Positions 8,122 through 17,564 of a stretch of 64,000 nt of DNA are shown piece after piece. This stretch comes from Tannerella forsythia (lineage in GTDB: Bacteria; Bacteroidota; Bacteroidia; Bacteroidales; Tannerellaceae). Position 1 is the first letter of the stretch. Each line of letters starts with the position of its first letter. Below the pieces are notes generated by a model. That model was not told where the DNA came from. It did not search any database and saw nothing but the letters and a program-made list of their open reading frames with translations. Location of the stretch: positions 51,406-115,405 of the forward strand of contig NZ_JUET01000129.1 in NCBI RefSeq assembly GCF_001006485.1, read 5' to 3'. Made by a program: the position numbers and the translations under genes.

Positions 8122-8613
8122 ATGATGACGGCAGAGAGCTTTAAACAGCGCTACTTTTCTTTGCATCCGAGGCTGTACCGGGTCGCGTTCACGATCTTGA
8201 AGAATGAAGATGATGCGGCCGATGTGCTACAGGACGCGTACTGTAAACTTTGGGACAACCGTGAGCGATTAGGCGCGGTCGATCATCCGGAAGCTTTTTG
8301 TGTCACGATGGTAAAACGCCTCTGTCTCGATCTGCTCCGGTCGCCGAAGTCGGCACAGAAGAGCGCGGTGGAAGAAGCATTTATCATCAATGATCAGACG
8401 CCCTGCGAAGCGTTAGAGCAGAAAGAGTTGCTGGGAAAAGTCAGGATGTGGATGCAACGACTGCCGGAAAAACAACGCCGCGTACTTGAATTGCGGGGAT
8501 ACGCCGACTGCTCATTGGAAGAGATCGGGCGCATCATGGGCGAGACTTCCGCCAATGTGCGGGTGTTGCTCTCGCGGGCACGAAATACATTAAGAATGAA
8601 AATAACGAACTGA
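8122..8613 (+). CDS. ECF RNA polymerase sigma factor
   Basis: A 163-residue sigma-70-family ECF factor. Region 2 is at about residues 10-75 (ILKNEDDAADVLQDAYCKLWD), and region 4 at about 110-160 with LPEKQRRVLELRGYADCSLEEIGRIMGE and an HTH ending SANVRVLLSRARNTLR. There is no sigma-1.1 or region 3. It would direct RNA polymerase to a small regulon, plausibly including its own operon. The next gene begins 4 bases after its stop and encodes a single-span membrane protein in the usual anti-sigma position. Two ATGs (8122, 8125) are possible. Confidence 0.92.
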   Translation: MMTAESFKQRYFSLHPRLYRVAFTILKNEDDAADVLQDAYCKLWDNRERLGAVDHPEAFCVTMVKRLCLDLLRSPKSAQKSAVEEAFIINDQTPCEALEQKELLGKVRMWMQRLPEKQRRVLELRGYADCSLEEIGRIMGETSANVRVLLSRARNTLRMKITN

Positions 8614-8616
8614 ACG

Positions 8617-9135
8617 ATGGGAGACCGAAGAGAAATAAATGAATTACTGGCCGCTTTTTACGCGGGTACGACAACGCGTGAGCAAGAGGCGCGACTGAAA
8701 GCATTCTTTGACGATGCAGACCTGTCCGAACGATGGCATGCCGACCGCGATATCTTCCGCGCCCTCTACGATCCCGCAGACATCGTACTGCCGGAAGGCC
8801 TCTCCGACCGACTCGAACAGGTGCTCGACCGATATATCGGAGCTCTGCATCGTTCGAGGAAGCAACCGAGCGGGATCAGGAAACTCTATGTCGCGGTCGG
8901 GAGTGTGGCGGCCGCCGCATTGCTTTGTGTGACGCTGTTCTTTATCGGAGAGCATCGACAGCCCGCGCCTGTTACGGCCGATACGTTTACCGACCCACAC
9001 GAAGCGGAACTTGTAGCGACAGAAGCCTTAGCGCTTGTCTCGATGCATCTGAACAAAGGACTGTCTCCTTTCGAGAAGGCGCGAAAGAATATGGACAAAA
9101 CGAATGAAGTACTTGAAAAACTAAATTTGAAATGA
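8617..9135 (+). CDS. Single-span membrane protein, probable anti-sigma factor
   Basis: A 172-residue protein with a cytoplasmic N-terminal part of ~88 residues that looks like a small helical zinc-less anti-sigma domain (INELLAAFYAGTTTREQEARLKAFF), one membrane helix near 90-110 (YVAVGSVAAAALLCVTLFFIG), and a short periplasmic tail. The opening resembles the start of many Bacteroidetes anti-sigma proteins, where the short repeat of 'AGxxTxxEEARLxxFF' precedes the membrane helix. It follows an ECF sigma gene by 4 bases and precedes a DUF4252 gene by 1 base, so all four genes should be co-transcribed. The anti-sigma role is inferred from position and layout; no characterised domain is clear. 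Confidence 0.7.
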   Translation: MGDRREINELLAAFYAGTTTREQEARLKAFFDDADLSERWHADRDIFRALYDPADIVLPEGLSDRLEQVLDRYIGALHRSRKQPSGIRKLYVAVGSVAAAALLCVTLFFIGEHRQPAPVTADTFTDPHEAELVATEALALVSMHLNKGLSPFEKARKNMDKTNEVLEKLNLK

Positions 9136-9136
9136 G

Positions 9137-9625
9137 ATGAAAACGAAATATCTACTGTTCATCCTGTGCTTCGTATGCAGCGGATGGGCTTCGGCTCAGC
9201 GATATAGCCTGTTCGACAAATATGCCGATCAGGACGATGTGACCGTCATCAACATCTCGAAAGCGATGTTTAAGATGATGGGGGGCAGCTTTAAGAAAAG
9301 TTCCAATGCCAAAATCGATAAGGTCGATATAACCGGTATTGTCGATAAGATAGATAACCTGACGATTCTAACTTCGGATAAGAGCGGGCTGAAAGAGAAG
9401 ATGTACGCCGACTTCAGCGCGATGATTGCCAAAGATCGCAACTATGAGGAGTTGATGAGAATCAAGGACGGCAAGTCTCGCGTGACGTTTAACATCAAAA
9501 AGCGAGGGGCGCTGATTAACGAGCTGATTATGCTTGTCAATGATGAAGATGATTTCGTCATTATTCAGATTGCGGGAAGCTTCACGCTGAAAGATGTGCA
9601 GAACATCACCTCACATGTACAATAA
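9137..9625 (+). CDS. Secreted DUF4252 protein
   Basis: A 162-residue protein with a signal peptide cleaved after WASAQ (near residue 21). The mature part has the DUF4252 pattern: YSLFDKYADQDDVTVINISKAMFKMM, then a central LTILTSDKSGLKEKMYADF and a final VIIQIAGSFTLKDVQNI. It is a paralogue of the lipoprotein at 7636 but lacks the lipid-anchoring Cys. It begins one base after the membrane anti-sigma-like gene ends, so its expression is tied to the sigma factor. The molecular role is unknown. Confidence 0.82.
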   Translation: MKTKYLLFILCFVCSGWASAQRYSLFDKYADQDDVTVINISKAMFKMMGGSFKKSSNAKIDKVDITGIVDKIDNLTILTSDKSGLKEKMYADFSAMIAKDRNYEELMRIKDGKSRVTFNIKKRGALINELIMLVNDEDDFVIIQIAGSFTLKDVQNITSHVQ

Positions 9626-9669
9626 AATAGGGCCGGACTACGTTCAGTCTACAACATGATTCCGGAAAT

Positions 9670-11214
9670 ATGAGAAAAGACAAAATACTTTGGGCAGACG
9701 ACGAGATAGATTTGCTGAAGCCTCATATTCTTTTCCTCGAAGAGAAAGGCTATGAGGTTACGCCTGTTATCAGCGGCCAGGATGCCATCGACAGTTGCAG
9801 GGAGCAGACTTTCGACATTATTTTCTTAGATGAGAATATGCCCGGTCTGACCGGCCTCGAAACGCTCTCCACCATTAAAGAAATCGCCCCGACAGTGCCG
9901 GTCGTGATGGTCACCAAGAGCGAAGAAGAAAGCATTATGAATCAGGCTATCGGAAACAAAATCGCCGACTATCTGATCAAGCCGGTCAACCCGAATCAAC
10001 TGTTTCTTTCGATCAAGAAAAATCTGCATAAGGACGATATCATCACTTCCGCCACAACGGTTAGTTACCAACAGGAATTCGGACGTATCGGGATGCAGAT
10101 CGGCGACTCATTGACGGCCGACGATTGGATGGAAATCTATAAGAAGATCATCTACTGGGAGCTGGAGCTGGAAGAGAATCAGGTGCAGATGCAAGACATG
10201 TTGATCATGCAGAAGCGGGAGGCCAACAATGCTTTCGGTAAGTTTATCAAAAAGAACTATCTGGATTGGATACGCTATCCTGACCAGCGTCCGCTGATGA
10301 GCCCGGACTTGTTTAAGAAGAAAGTCTTTCCGTTATTGGACGAAGAAGAGAAAGTCTTTTTTATCCTGATCGATAACTTCCGGTTCGACCAGTGGCGGGT
10401 GGTGAAGAATCTGTTGTCGAGCTTCTTCACTGTCGATGAAGAGATGTATTACAGTATCTTGCCGACTGCCACACAATATGCGCGGAACGCGATCTTCTCA
10501 GGCCTGATGCCGGCGCAGATCGAGGAAATGTTTCCCGAACTGTGGGTCGATGAAGAGAGCGAAGAGGGGAAGAACATCAACGAAGAGCCGCTGATCCGTA
10601 CACAGATCGAGCGATTCCGGAAAAGATATTCGTTCTCGTACCACAAAGTATATGACTCGCATTTCGGAGAGAAATTGCTGAACAACCTGAACGAACTTAT
10701 GCACAACCAACTCAATGTGATTGTGATTAACTTCGTCGATATGCTTTCGCATGCCCGTACGGAGAGCAAGATGATTCGTGAACTGGCGCAGAGCGAGGCG
10801 GCATACCGCAGCCTGACACGCTCGTGGTTTCAGCATTCTACCACGCTCGACCTGTTCAAAAAGCTGGCGGACAAAGGGTATAAAGTAATTGTTACCACCG
10901 ATCACGGAACGATTCAGGTCGACTCGCCGATTAAAATTACCGGAGATAAAAATACGAGCACGAACTTGCGTTATAAGCTCGGCAAGAACATGTCTTGCGA
11001 TTCCAAGTATGTTTTCGAGATCAAAGATCCTGCCAAGGCCGGACTGCCTTCTCCTCATCTGAGTACAAGGTATGTCTTCGCAACGAACGAGTTCTTCTTT
11101 GCTTATCCGAACAACTATAATTATTATGTTCCTTACTATCGGAATACCTTCCAGCACGGAGGCATTTCGATGGAAGAGATGATGATCCCTTTCATAACGA
11201 TGCAACCGAAATGA
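9670..11214 (+). CDS. porX: PorX-like response regulator with PglZ domain
   Basis: A 514-residue two-domain protein. Residues 1-120 form a response-regulator receiver with acidic residues D10-D11, phosphoacceptor Asp54 ([10 protein letters not shown]) and [10 protein letters not shown]. The rest is a PglZ/alkaline-phosphatase-fold domain with [38 protein letters not shown] and a late [11 protein letters not shown], which supply the usual metal ligands and nucleophile. This architecture is that of PorX, which with the sensor PorY controls type IX secretion genes in Porphyromonas and also hydrolyses cyclic or linear oligonucleotides. The stop overlaps the ATG of tsaE (ATGA), so the two are translated together. 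No histidine kinase is beside it, as in Porphyromonas, where porY is unlinked. Confidence 0.93.
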   Translation: MRKDKILWADDEIDLLKPHILFLEEKGYEVTPVISGQDAIDSCREQTFDIIFLDENMPGLTGLETLSTIKEIAPTVPVVMVTKSEEESIMNQAIGNKIADYLIKPVNPNQLFLSIKKNLHKDDIITSATTVSYQQEFGRIGMQIGDSLTADDWMEIYKKIIYWELELEENQVQMQDMLIMQKREANNAFGKFIKKNYLDWIRYPDQRPLMSPDLFKKKVFPLLDEEEKVFFILIDNFRFDQWRVVKNLLSSFFTVDEEMYYSILPTATQYARNAIFSGLMPAQIEEMFPELWVDEESEEGKNINEEPLIRTQIERFRKRYSFSYHKVYDSHFGEKLLNNLNELMHNQLNVIVINFVDMLSHARTESKMIRELAQSEAAYRSLTRSWFQHSTTLDLFKKLADKGYKVIVTTDHGTIQVDSPIKITGDKNTSTNLRYKLGKNMSCDSKYVFEIKDPAKAGLPSPHLSTRYVFATNEFFFAYPNNYNYYVPYYRNTFQHGGISMEEMMIPFITMQPK

Positions 11215-11633
11215 AAACGCTTTATATTACAGACCTGAGCGCCATCCGTGAGGCGGCGAGAGAATTTATCGGCGATATGAAGACATGCGGCCGCGTTGTC
11301 TTCGCCTTTTACGGAAAGATGGGCGCCGGAAAAACGACATTCATCAAGGCTGTCTGCGAAGAGCTTGGGGTTAAAGACGTGATCAACAGTCCCACCTTTG
11401 CCATTATCAACGAGTATGCTGTCCCTGCATCCGGACAGTCAATTTATCATTTCGATTTTTACCGTATCAATGAAATCGGTGAGGCGCTCGACATCGGAAC
11501 GGAGGATTATTTCGACAGTGGAGCATGGTGCTTCATCGAATGGCCGGAGAAGATCGAACCGCTCCTGCCCGACGATACCGTCTGCGTGACTCTTACCGAA
11601 CAAGAAGACGGTACACGCACCGTAGCTTACTGA
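11211..11633 (+). CDS. tsaE: tRNA threonylcarbamoyladenosine biosynthesis ATPase TsaE
   Basis: A 140-residue P-loop ATPase needed for the t6A37 modification of ANN-decoding tRNAs with TsaB, TsaC and TsaD. Walker A is [14 protein letters not shown] near residues 34-47; [11 protein letters not shown] and the HFDFYRI motif follow, and CFIEWPEKI sits near 110. Length is normal for the family. It overlaps porX by 4 bases and its 3' end overlaps the convergent aminotransferase gene by 7 bases, so there is no room for a separate terminator. Confidence 0.93.
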   Translation: MKTLYITDLSAIREAAREFIGDMKTCGRVVFAFYGKMGAGKTTFIKAVCEELGVKDVINSPTFAIINEYAVPASGQSIYHFDFYRINEIGEALDIGTEDYFDSGAWCFIEWPEKIEPLLPDDTVCVTLTEQEDGTRTVAY

Positions 11634-12763
11634 ACCACCTGAAAGAACTCGCGGATTTGCTCTGTGATGTAAGCCTGCATTTCTTCCGTCAGTTCCGTAT
11701 GCATCGGCAACGACAATACCTCGCGGCTTAGCCGTACCGACTCCGTCATATCGCCGGAAGTGCGGGCAATCCATTTATACGCTTCCTGCTCCTGTACAGC
11801 CATCGGGTAATAAACCATTGAGGGGATGCCTTTTTCTTTCAGGAAAGCTTGCAGGGCATCCCGCCGTCCATTCTTCACTTGCAGCGTATATTGATGATAG
11901 ACATGCGTCGAGAAAGGCGACCTTACCGGGATGCAAACACCGGAGAGCGAACTCAACTCCTTATCGTAATATTGCGCCGCCGTCTGACGCGCTTCGGTAA
12001 AACTATTCAGATGGCGTAGTTTGACCTCTAAGACAGCCGCCTGCAACGTGTCGAGACGCGAGTTGCATCCGACGATGTGATGATGATACTTTTGACTTTG
12101 GCCATGATTGGCGAGCATCCGGACGCGTTCCGCCAATCGTTCGTCGGAAGTGATGACGGCTCCTCCGTCGCCGTAGCACGCCAGCGGTTTGGTCGGGAAG
12201 AAGGATGTTGTACCGATATGTCCGATCGTGCCGGCTTTTTTTACCGTTCCGTCGGAGAAAGTATAGTCGGCGCCGAGCGATTGAGCATTGTCTTCAATCA
12301 CGCCGATTTTGTATTTCGCGGCGAGCTTCATCACCGGCTCCATGTCGCAGGTCTGTCCGAAGAGATGAACGACGACTATGGCCTTCGTTTGTCGTGTAAT
12401 GGCTTGTTCGAGTCGTTCCACATTCAGGTTGAAGCTGTCGGGACACACATCGACGAGGATCGGCGTGATACCTAACGCGGCGATCATCTCGGCGGCTGCA
12501 ATGTAAGTAAACGCAGGGAGGATGACTTCGTCTCCGGCCTGTATATCCCATGCCTGCAGGGCCAGACGGAGCGCGTCCGTTCCATTCCCGCACGGGATTA
12601 CGCAGGGCACTTGCAGGTAATCGGCCAGATGCTCGCAAAATGTCTGCACCTGAGGACCGTTGATAAAGGCCGTGGAGTTCAGTACCTCTTTTATCGCTTC
12701 GTCGATTTCTGTTTCGAGCCGCCGATACTGGCTTTTCAGGTCGACCATTTGTATTTCCATCAT
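11627..12763 (-). CDS. DegT/DnrJ/EryC1-family PLP aminotransferase
   Basis: A 378-residue fold-type-I aminotransferase of the sugar-nucleotide group. It opens with [19 protein letters not shown], has [12 protein letters not shown] near residue 60, DDNAQSLGA (PLP pyridine Asp) near 160, and a [16 protein letters not shown] segment whose Lys (near residue 192) forms the Schiff base. HQYTLQV and [13 protein letters not shown] near the end are also typical. Such enzymes aminate 3- or 4-keto sugars for LPS O-antigen, exopolysaccharide or glycoprotein glycans; the exact substrate cannot be read here. It starts inside the stop of metG (ATGA at 12760-12763), an odd partner for a sugar enzyme but a tight coupling. 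Confidence 0.9.
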   Translation of the reverse strand: MMEIQMVDLKSQYRRLETEIDEAIKEVLNSTAFINGPQVQTFCEHLADYLQVPCVIPCGNGTDALRLALQAWDIQAGDEVILPAFTYIAAAEMIAALGITPILVDVCPDSFNLNVERLEQAITRQTKAIVVVHLFGQTCDMEPVMKLAAKYKIGVIEDNAQSLGADYTFSDGTVKKAGTIGHIGTTSFFPTKPLACYGDGGAVITSDERLAERVRMLANHGQSQKYHHHIVGCNSRLDTLQAAVLEVKLRHLNSFTEARQTAAQYYDKELSSLSGVCIPVRSPFSTHVYHQYTLQVKNGRRDALQAFLKEKGIPSMVYYPMAVQEQEAYKWIARTSGDMTESVRLSREVLSLPMHTELTEEMQAYITEQIREFFQVVQ

Positions 12764-14820
12764 TTCACTTCGCTTCCGGGTTCAACTGCTTTCTGAGGCA
12801 TCACGACGGACAGGCTTCCGTCGGCGTTTTCGGCCGAGAGAATCATCCCTTCGGAAGGGATGCCTTTGAGCTGCCGCGGGGCAAGGTTGGCGATAAAGCA
12901 TACCTGTTTGCCGACCAGTTCTTCGGGTTTATAATGTTTGGCGATACCCGATACGATCGTGCGCCCGCCCAATCCGTCGTCGATTTTGAATTGCAGGAGC
13001 TTGTCCGCTTTGGGCACTTTGGTACATTCGAGCACTGTGCCTACGCGGATATCGAGTTTGGTGAAGTCGTCGAACGCGATGGTGTCGCGTATCGGGGCGG
13101 CACGGCGTTCGGCTGCTTCGTTCGCTTTTTTCGTATCGAGCAGTTTTTGTATCTGCCGGTCGATAACGGCATCTTCGAGCTTCTCGAACAGCAGTGCGGA
13201 CTTGCCGAGCTGATGACCGGCTTCGAGGAGATCGACCGAGCCTAAGCGTTCCCAATCGAAACGGCCGATGTTCAGCATCCGGTTCAGCTTCTCCATGCTG
13301 AAGGGTAAGAAAGGTTCGAAAACGATGGAGAGGTTGGCCGTGATCTGGAGCGCGATATGGATAATCGTCTCGACGCGTTTCATCTCCGTCGCGGCGAGTT
13401 TCCACGGCTCGGTATCGGCCAGATACTTGTTGCCGATGCGTGCCAGATTCATCGCTTCGCGTTGTGCGTCGCGGAAATGGTACGTATCGAGCAATCGTTC
13501 GACCGTTGCTTTTACATCGGCAAACTCGCGGAGCGTTTCGCGGTCGTAGTCGGTCAGTTCGCCGCAAGCCGGCACTTTCCCGCCGAAGTATTTCTCCGTT
13601 AAGACGAGGGCTCGATTGACGAAGTTGCCGAGAATGGCGACCAACTCGTTATTGTTGCGTGCCTGAAAATCTTTCCACGTAAAGTCATTGTCTTTCGTTT
13701 CAGGAGCGTTCGCCGTCAAGACGTAGCGCAGGACGTCCTGCTTGCCGGGCATTTCTTCCAAATATTCGTGCAGCCAGACGGCCCAGTTGCGCGAGGTAGA
13801 GATTTTATCGTTTTCGAGATTGAGAAACTCGTTGGCCGGTACATTCTCGGGCAAGATGAACGAGCCTTCGGCCTTGAGCATGGTCGGGAACACGATGCAA
13901 TGGAAGACGATGTTGTCTTTGCCGATGAAATGTATCATCTTTGTTTCGCGGTCTTTCCACCACGTTTCCCATTGGCCGTATTTTTGCGGATCGGAGTCGC
14001 ACAGTTCCTTCGTATTGCTGATGTATCCGATGGGAGCATCGAACCATACGTATAATACTTTTCCTTCGGCGCCTTCGACGGGTACGGGGATTCCCCAATC
14101 GAGGTCGCGGCTGACGGCGCGCGGTTGCAGACCCATGTCGAGCCAGCTCTTGCACTGTCCGTACACGTTCGATTTCCACTCTTTATGGTCTTCGAGAATC
14201 CATTGACGGAGGAACGGCTCGAAGCGGTCGAGCGGCAGATACCAGTGCTTCGTTTTGCGCATGACGGGCGGATGGCCGCTGATCACCGACTTCGGATTCT
14301 TCAGGTCGGTCGGGCTGAGCGAGGTACCGCAACTCTCGCACTGGTCGCCGTAGGCATGTTCGTTGGAGCAATGCGGGCAGGTGCCGGTGATGTAGCGGTC
14401 GGCGAGGAACTGTCCGGCTTCCTCGTCGTAGTATTGTTCGCTTTCTTTTTCGATGAAAACGTTGTTCTCATAGAGTGTCCGGAAGAAGTCGGAAGCCATT
14501 TTCCGATGCGTATCGGAAGTGGTTCGCGAGTAGATGTCGAACGATATTCCGAAGTCCTCGAACGTTTTCCGGATCAGGCTGTGATAGCGATCCACAATAT
14601 CCTGCGGCGTGACGCCTTCCTTCTTGGCGCGCAGCGTAATGGGCACGCCATGTTCGTCTGAACCTCCGATCATGAGCACGTTCTCGCCTTTGAGGCGGAG
14701 GTAACGCGCATAGATGTCGGCCGGAAGATATACGCCTGCCATGTGGCCGATGTGTACCGGTCCGTTGGCATAGGGAAGCGCCGTAGTCACCAATGTTCTT
14801 TTGAAATGCTTTGTTTCCAT
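12760..14820 (-). CDS. metG: Methionyl-tRNA synthetase with C-terminal tRNA-binding domain
   Basis: Class I aminoacyl-tRNA synthetase charging tRNA-Met, about 686 residues. The HIGH motif is in [14 protein letters not shown] near residue 20; a zinc-binding [18 protein letters not shown] is near 145-162; the KMSKS-like loop is DKISTSRNW near 335. The C-terminus carries a Trbp111-like OB domain ([20 protein letters not shown] near 590-610). The frame extends to 14892, but the ATG at 14820 gives [20 protein letters not shown], the normal start, and lies downstream of a TAAATTTG box at 14842-14849. It is the first gene of a two-gene unit with the DegT aminotransferase. Confidence 0.96.
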   Translation of the reverse strand: METKHFKRTLVTTALPYANGPVHIGHMAGVYLPADIYARYLRLKGENVLMIGGSDEHGVPITLRAKKEGVTPQDIVDRYHSLIRKTFEDFGISFDIYSRTTSDTHRKMASDFFRTLYENNVFIEKESEQYYDEEAGQFLADRYITGTCPHCSNEHAYGDQCESCGTSLSPTDLKNPKSVISGHPPVMRKTKHWYLPLDRFEPFLRQWILEDHKEWKSNVYGQCKSWLDMGLQPRAVSRDLDWGIPVPVEGAEGKVLYVWFDAPIGYISNTKELCDSDPQKYGQWETWWKDRETKMIHFIGKDNIVFHCIVFPTMLKAEGSFILPENVPANEFLNLENDKISTSRNWAVWLHEYLEEMPGKQDVLRYVLTANAPETKDNDFTWKDFQARNNNELVAILGNFVNRALVLTEKYFGGKVPACGELTDYDRETLREFADVKATVERLLDTYHFRDAQREAMNLARIGNKYLADTEPWKLAATEMKRVETIIHIALQITANLSIVFEPFLPFSMEKLNRMLNIGRFDWERLGSVDLLEAGHQLGKSALLFEKLEDAVIDRQIQKLLDTKKANEAAERRAAPIRDTIAFDDFTKLDIRVGTVLECTKVPKADKLLQFKIDDGLGGRTIVSGIAKHYKPEELVGKQVCFIANLAPRQLKGIPSEGMILSAENADGSLSVVMPQKAVEPGSEVK

Positions 14821-14841
14821 CTTTTTCTTATCTTCGGGACG

Positions 14842-14849
14842 CAAATTTA
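14842..14849 (-). promoter_or_regulatory. Probable -7 promoter box for metG
   Basis: TAAATTTG on the minus strand matches TAnnTTTG and ends ~20 bases before the chosen metG start, giving a short leader. Confidence 0.5.
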
Positions 14850-15086
14850 GATAAAATCCTCGAGATTTTACACCGGGCAGATAAAAACACAAGGCCGACG
14901 CTCTGTTTTCTGTCCCCTCCTCTGCGTGTTCTTAGCCACAATTTTACTATCTTGGAGGAAAAAAATTCATAAAAATAATTATGAACAGAAGGGGAAATTG
15001 AGCAGGAATGTAAAGAATCCAACAAAATACGTTTTAGAGGAAAGGTAGTTAAAAAAGAACGAAGATGAGGAAGAGGCGGCGGAAAT

Positions 15087-16862
15087 TTACGACCGTCCGC
15101 GGTTCTTACGGCGCGAGGACGCTTGTCGCCATGGCTTTTCGCGCCCCGGACGGCGTGATGCACCCCCTCGGCTGCTGGGTTGTTCGGTTTTCCGTTCTTT
15201 TCGCCGCCCTTTCCCTTCGTTCGCGGAATCGTTGCCACGAGTCAGCTCCACGAAGATGGGGCGTCCGTCGACTTCATACTGATTCATGCTGTCGACTACC
15301 CGTTGTGCTTCGCCTTTGTCGACCTCGAAATAGGAAACCTTCTCGCGCAAGTCTATACGGCCGATCTCGACCTTGCGGCCGGGCACGCATCGGTTGATGA
15401 GTTCGATGACTTGGGCCGGGAAGATACCGTCGGCCTTTCCGAAGTTCAGGGTAAGGCGTTTGAAGCCGTTCTCGGCTTTCTGTGCGCGGCGAGCGGAGCG
15501 TTCGGACTCTTTTTTGCCACGAGCCGAGGGTTCGTCTACGTCTTCAATCTCTCCGGCGTCGCGATAATAATCGATCATCCGGTTAAATTCGAGCGATATC
15601 AGGCGTTTGATAATATCTTCCTTTTCGAGCCATTCGAGTTTGCGGAACACGGAGGGCATGAGCGAGGCGATCTCATCTTCGTTTACTTTCACTTTTTCAA
15701 GCTGGTCGATGAAGTAGAAGAGTTGCTTTTCGCAGATGGCGTTGCCCGAGGGCAGCGTACCTTTTTCGAATTGCTTGTTGACGATTTTTTCAATCTGCCG
15801 TATTCTGCTTTTCTCGCGGACATGGCAGATCGAAATAGAGATACCCGTTTTTCCGGCGCGTGCGGTACGTCCGCTGCGATGCGTGTATGATTCCACATCG
15901 TCGGGCAAGCCGTAATGAATCACATGGGTAAGATTGTCTACGTCGAGGCCTCGCGCCGCCACGTCGGTAGCCACAAGCAACTGCAGGTTGCGGAGGCGGA
16001 ACTTCTGCATCACGTAATCGCGTTGCGCCTGACTCAGTTCGCCATGGAGCGAGTCGGCATTGTAGCCGTCCTGAATAAGTTTGTCGGCGATCTCCTGCGT
16101 CTCTTTGCGGGTGCGGCAGAATACGATCCCGTAGATGTTGGGATAGAAGTCGACGAGCCGTTTAAGCGCGAGGTACTTGTCTTTGGCATGCACCATATAA
16201 TAAAGGTGGCGGATGTTTTGATTCCCTTCGTTTCTGCGTCCGATGATGATTTCTTTCGGGTCACGCATGTATTCTTTCGTGATCCGCGCAATCTCCTGCG
16301 GCATGGTGGCCGAGAAGAGCAGCATGTTACGCCCCTCGGGTACTTCGGCCAGAATGGCGTTGATGCTTTCGGAAAACCCCATGTTGAGCATCTCGTCGGC
16401 CTCGTCGAGGATGACGTGCTTAATCTCTTGCAGGTTTACCGTCCGCCGGTTCATCAGGTCGAGCAGGCGTCCGGGCGTAGCCACAACCACGTGTACCCCT
16501 TTTTTGAGTGCTTTGATCTGACTGTCGATGCTTGATCCCCCATAAACGGGCAGAACCTTGAGCGCATCAATGTATTTGGAGTAATCGCTCAGGTCGCCGG
16601 CAATTTGCAGACACAGTTCGCGGGTGGGGCAGAGGATGAGAGCCTGCGGTGTCTGTTTGTGTATGTCTGTTTTTTGCAGCACGGGCAGACCGTAGGCCGC
16701 GGTTTTTCCCGTACCGGTCTGTGCCAATGCGATGACGTCGTTATCTTCTCCCAGCAGAAAAGGAATCACTTCCTCTTGTACCGGCATGGGGGCTTCGTAG
16801 CCCATCTCGCGGATCGCCTTCAAAACAGGTGAGGCAATCCCTAATTCTTCAAATGTTTTCAA
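15087..16862 (-). CDS. deaD: DEAD-box ATP-dependent RNA helicase (DeaD/CsdA-like), TTG start
   Basis: An RNA helicase of about 591 residues that likely acts in ribosome assembly or mRNA turnover. Visible motifs in order: Q-motif region FEELGIASPVLKAIREMGY, Walker A AQTGTGKTAAYGLP, PTRELCLQI, DEADEML, SAT, VATDVAARGLD and HRSGRTARAG. A DbpA-type RNA-binding domain (LTLNFGKADGIFPAQVIELIN, near 460-530) and a Arg/Gly/Lys-rich tail follow. No ATG precedes the conserved start. A TTG at 16889 lies inside the promoter box itself (16887-16894), so I chose the TTG at 16862, which gives LKTFEELGI and sits after a purine-rich AAGAAAGAAA. The gene appears monocistronic. Confidence 0.92.
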   Translation of the reverse strand: MKTFEELGIASPVLKAIREMGYEAPMPVQEEVIPFLLGEDNDVIALAQTGTGKTAAYGLPVLQKTDIHKQTPQALILCPTRELCLQIAGDLSDYSKYIDALKVLPVYGGSSIDSQIKALKKGVHVVVATPGRLLDLMNRRTVNLQEIKHVILDEADEMLNMGFSESINAILAEVPEGRNMLLFSATMPQEIARITKEYMRDPKEIIIGRRNEGNQNIRHLYYMVHAKDKYLALKRLVDFYPNIYGIVFCRTRKETQEIADKLIQDGYNADSLHGELSQAQRDYVMQKFRLRNLQLLVATDVAARGLDVDNLTHVIHYGLPDDVESYTHRSGRTARAGKTGISISICHVREKSRIRQIEKIVNKQFEKGTLPSGNAICEKQLFYFIDQLEKVKVNEDEIASLMPSVFRKLEWLEKEDIIKRLISLEFNRMIDYYRDAGEIEDVDEPSARGKKESERSARRAQKAENGFKRLTLNFGKADGIFPAQVIELINRCVPGRKVEIGRIDLREKVSYFEVDKGEAQRVVDSMNQYEVDGRPIFVELTRGNDSANEGKGRRKERKTEQPSSRGGASRRPGREKPWRQASSRRKNRGRS

Positions 16863-16886
16863 CTGATTTCTTTCTTGATAAGGCCG

Positions 16887-16894
16887 CAAAGGTA
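16887..16894 (-). promoter_or_regulatory. -7 promoter box for the DEAD-box helicase
   Basis: TACCTTTG on the minus strand, an exact TAnnTTTG match. Transcription would begin near 16880, which rules out the upstream TTG at 16889 as a start codon. Confidence 0.6.
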
Positions 16895-17068
16895 CGGATT
16901 AATTCGGAATATCAGGGAGAAAGACAACGTATTTTGCATTTTCCCGAAAAAGGAGAGGTGCGGATCATTGTTTCACATCAAAGTCCGAATGAAACAAGTC
17001 TCAACATTCGTAACCGATAATCTATCCCCCTCCTCAAAAAGCAATAAACACCTGATATTCATATATAA

Positions 17069-17560
17069 TCATCCGGAGGAAATATCCTGAGACTTAAACA
17101 ATATGCCAGATTTCGAGGCATACTGCCGATACAGTTCGTTGAGCCGGCTATCGGGGGCGATATATCCGAAGACTATCTCGTCGGCGAGCTCGGCGATATA
17201 TCGGTTTCGCTCGTCGGCGGCAGTTTGGCTCGCCCGCGTCGCTTTCGGTGCGGTGCTGACTATAAGCAGTCGCCCCGCGTCCATCGCGGATTGCAGTTCG
17301 GAGGCAAGGACGGTATACATTCGCCGAGCAATAACCACGATGAGAGGCTTCTGCCCTTGCAGGAGAAAATGGAGCACGTCTCGCTCTATTCGCGACTGGA
17401 AGCCGCTTACGACCACCCCGTCGGATCGACACGCCTCGGTCGCCCAGTCGTAACAGCGCAGCACCGCCGGACTGCTCACCCTGCGTGAGCAGAGAAAAGC
17501 CGTCTTGTGTGTCTCGAGCAACTCACGATTGCCAAGATATTCTTCTACTTTGATTGGCAT
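17069..17560 (-). CDS. SLOG/DprA-like nucleotide-binding protein
   Basis: A 163-residue protein resembling the Rossmann-like core of DprA/Smf (SLOG superfamily) without the DNA-uptake domains. Conserved-looking parts are HKTAFLCSRRVSSPAVLRCYDWA near residues 18-40, VVSGFQSRIERDVLHFLL near 49-67, and RLLIVSTAP near 96-104; ADEIVFGYIAP closes the core. SLOG proteins bind nucleotides or DNA, and small versions of this type often sit in accessory or defence regions, but the function of this subgroup is not established. It starts 4 bases after the end of the RhuM gene and should be co-transcribed with it. About 200 bases separate it from the helicase gene start. Confidence 0.72.
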   Translation of the reverse strand: MPIKVEEYLGNRELLETHKTAFLCSRRVSSPAVLRCYDWATEACRSDGVVVSGFQSRIERDVLHFLLQGQKPLIVVIARRMYTVLASELQSAMDAGRLLIVSTAPKATRASQTAADERNRYIAELADEIVFGYIAPDSRLNELYRQYASKSGILFKSQDISSG

Positions 17561-17564
17561 AAGA

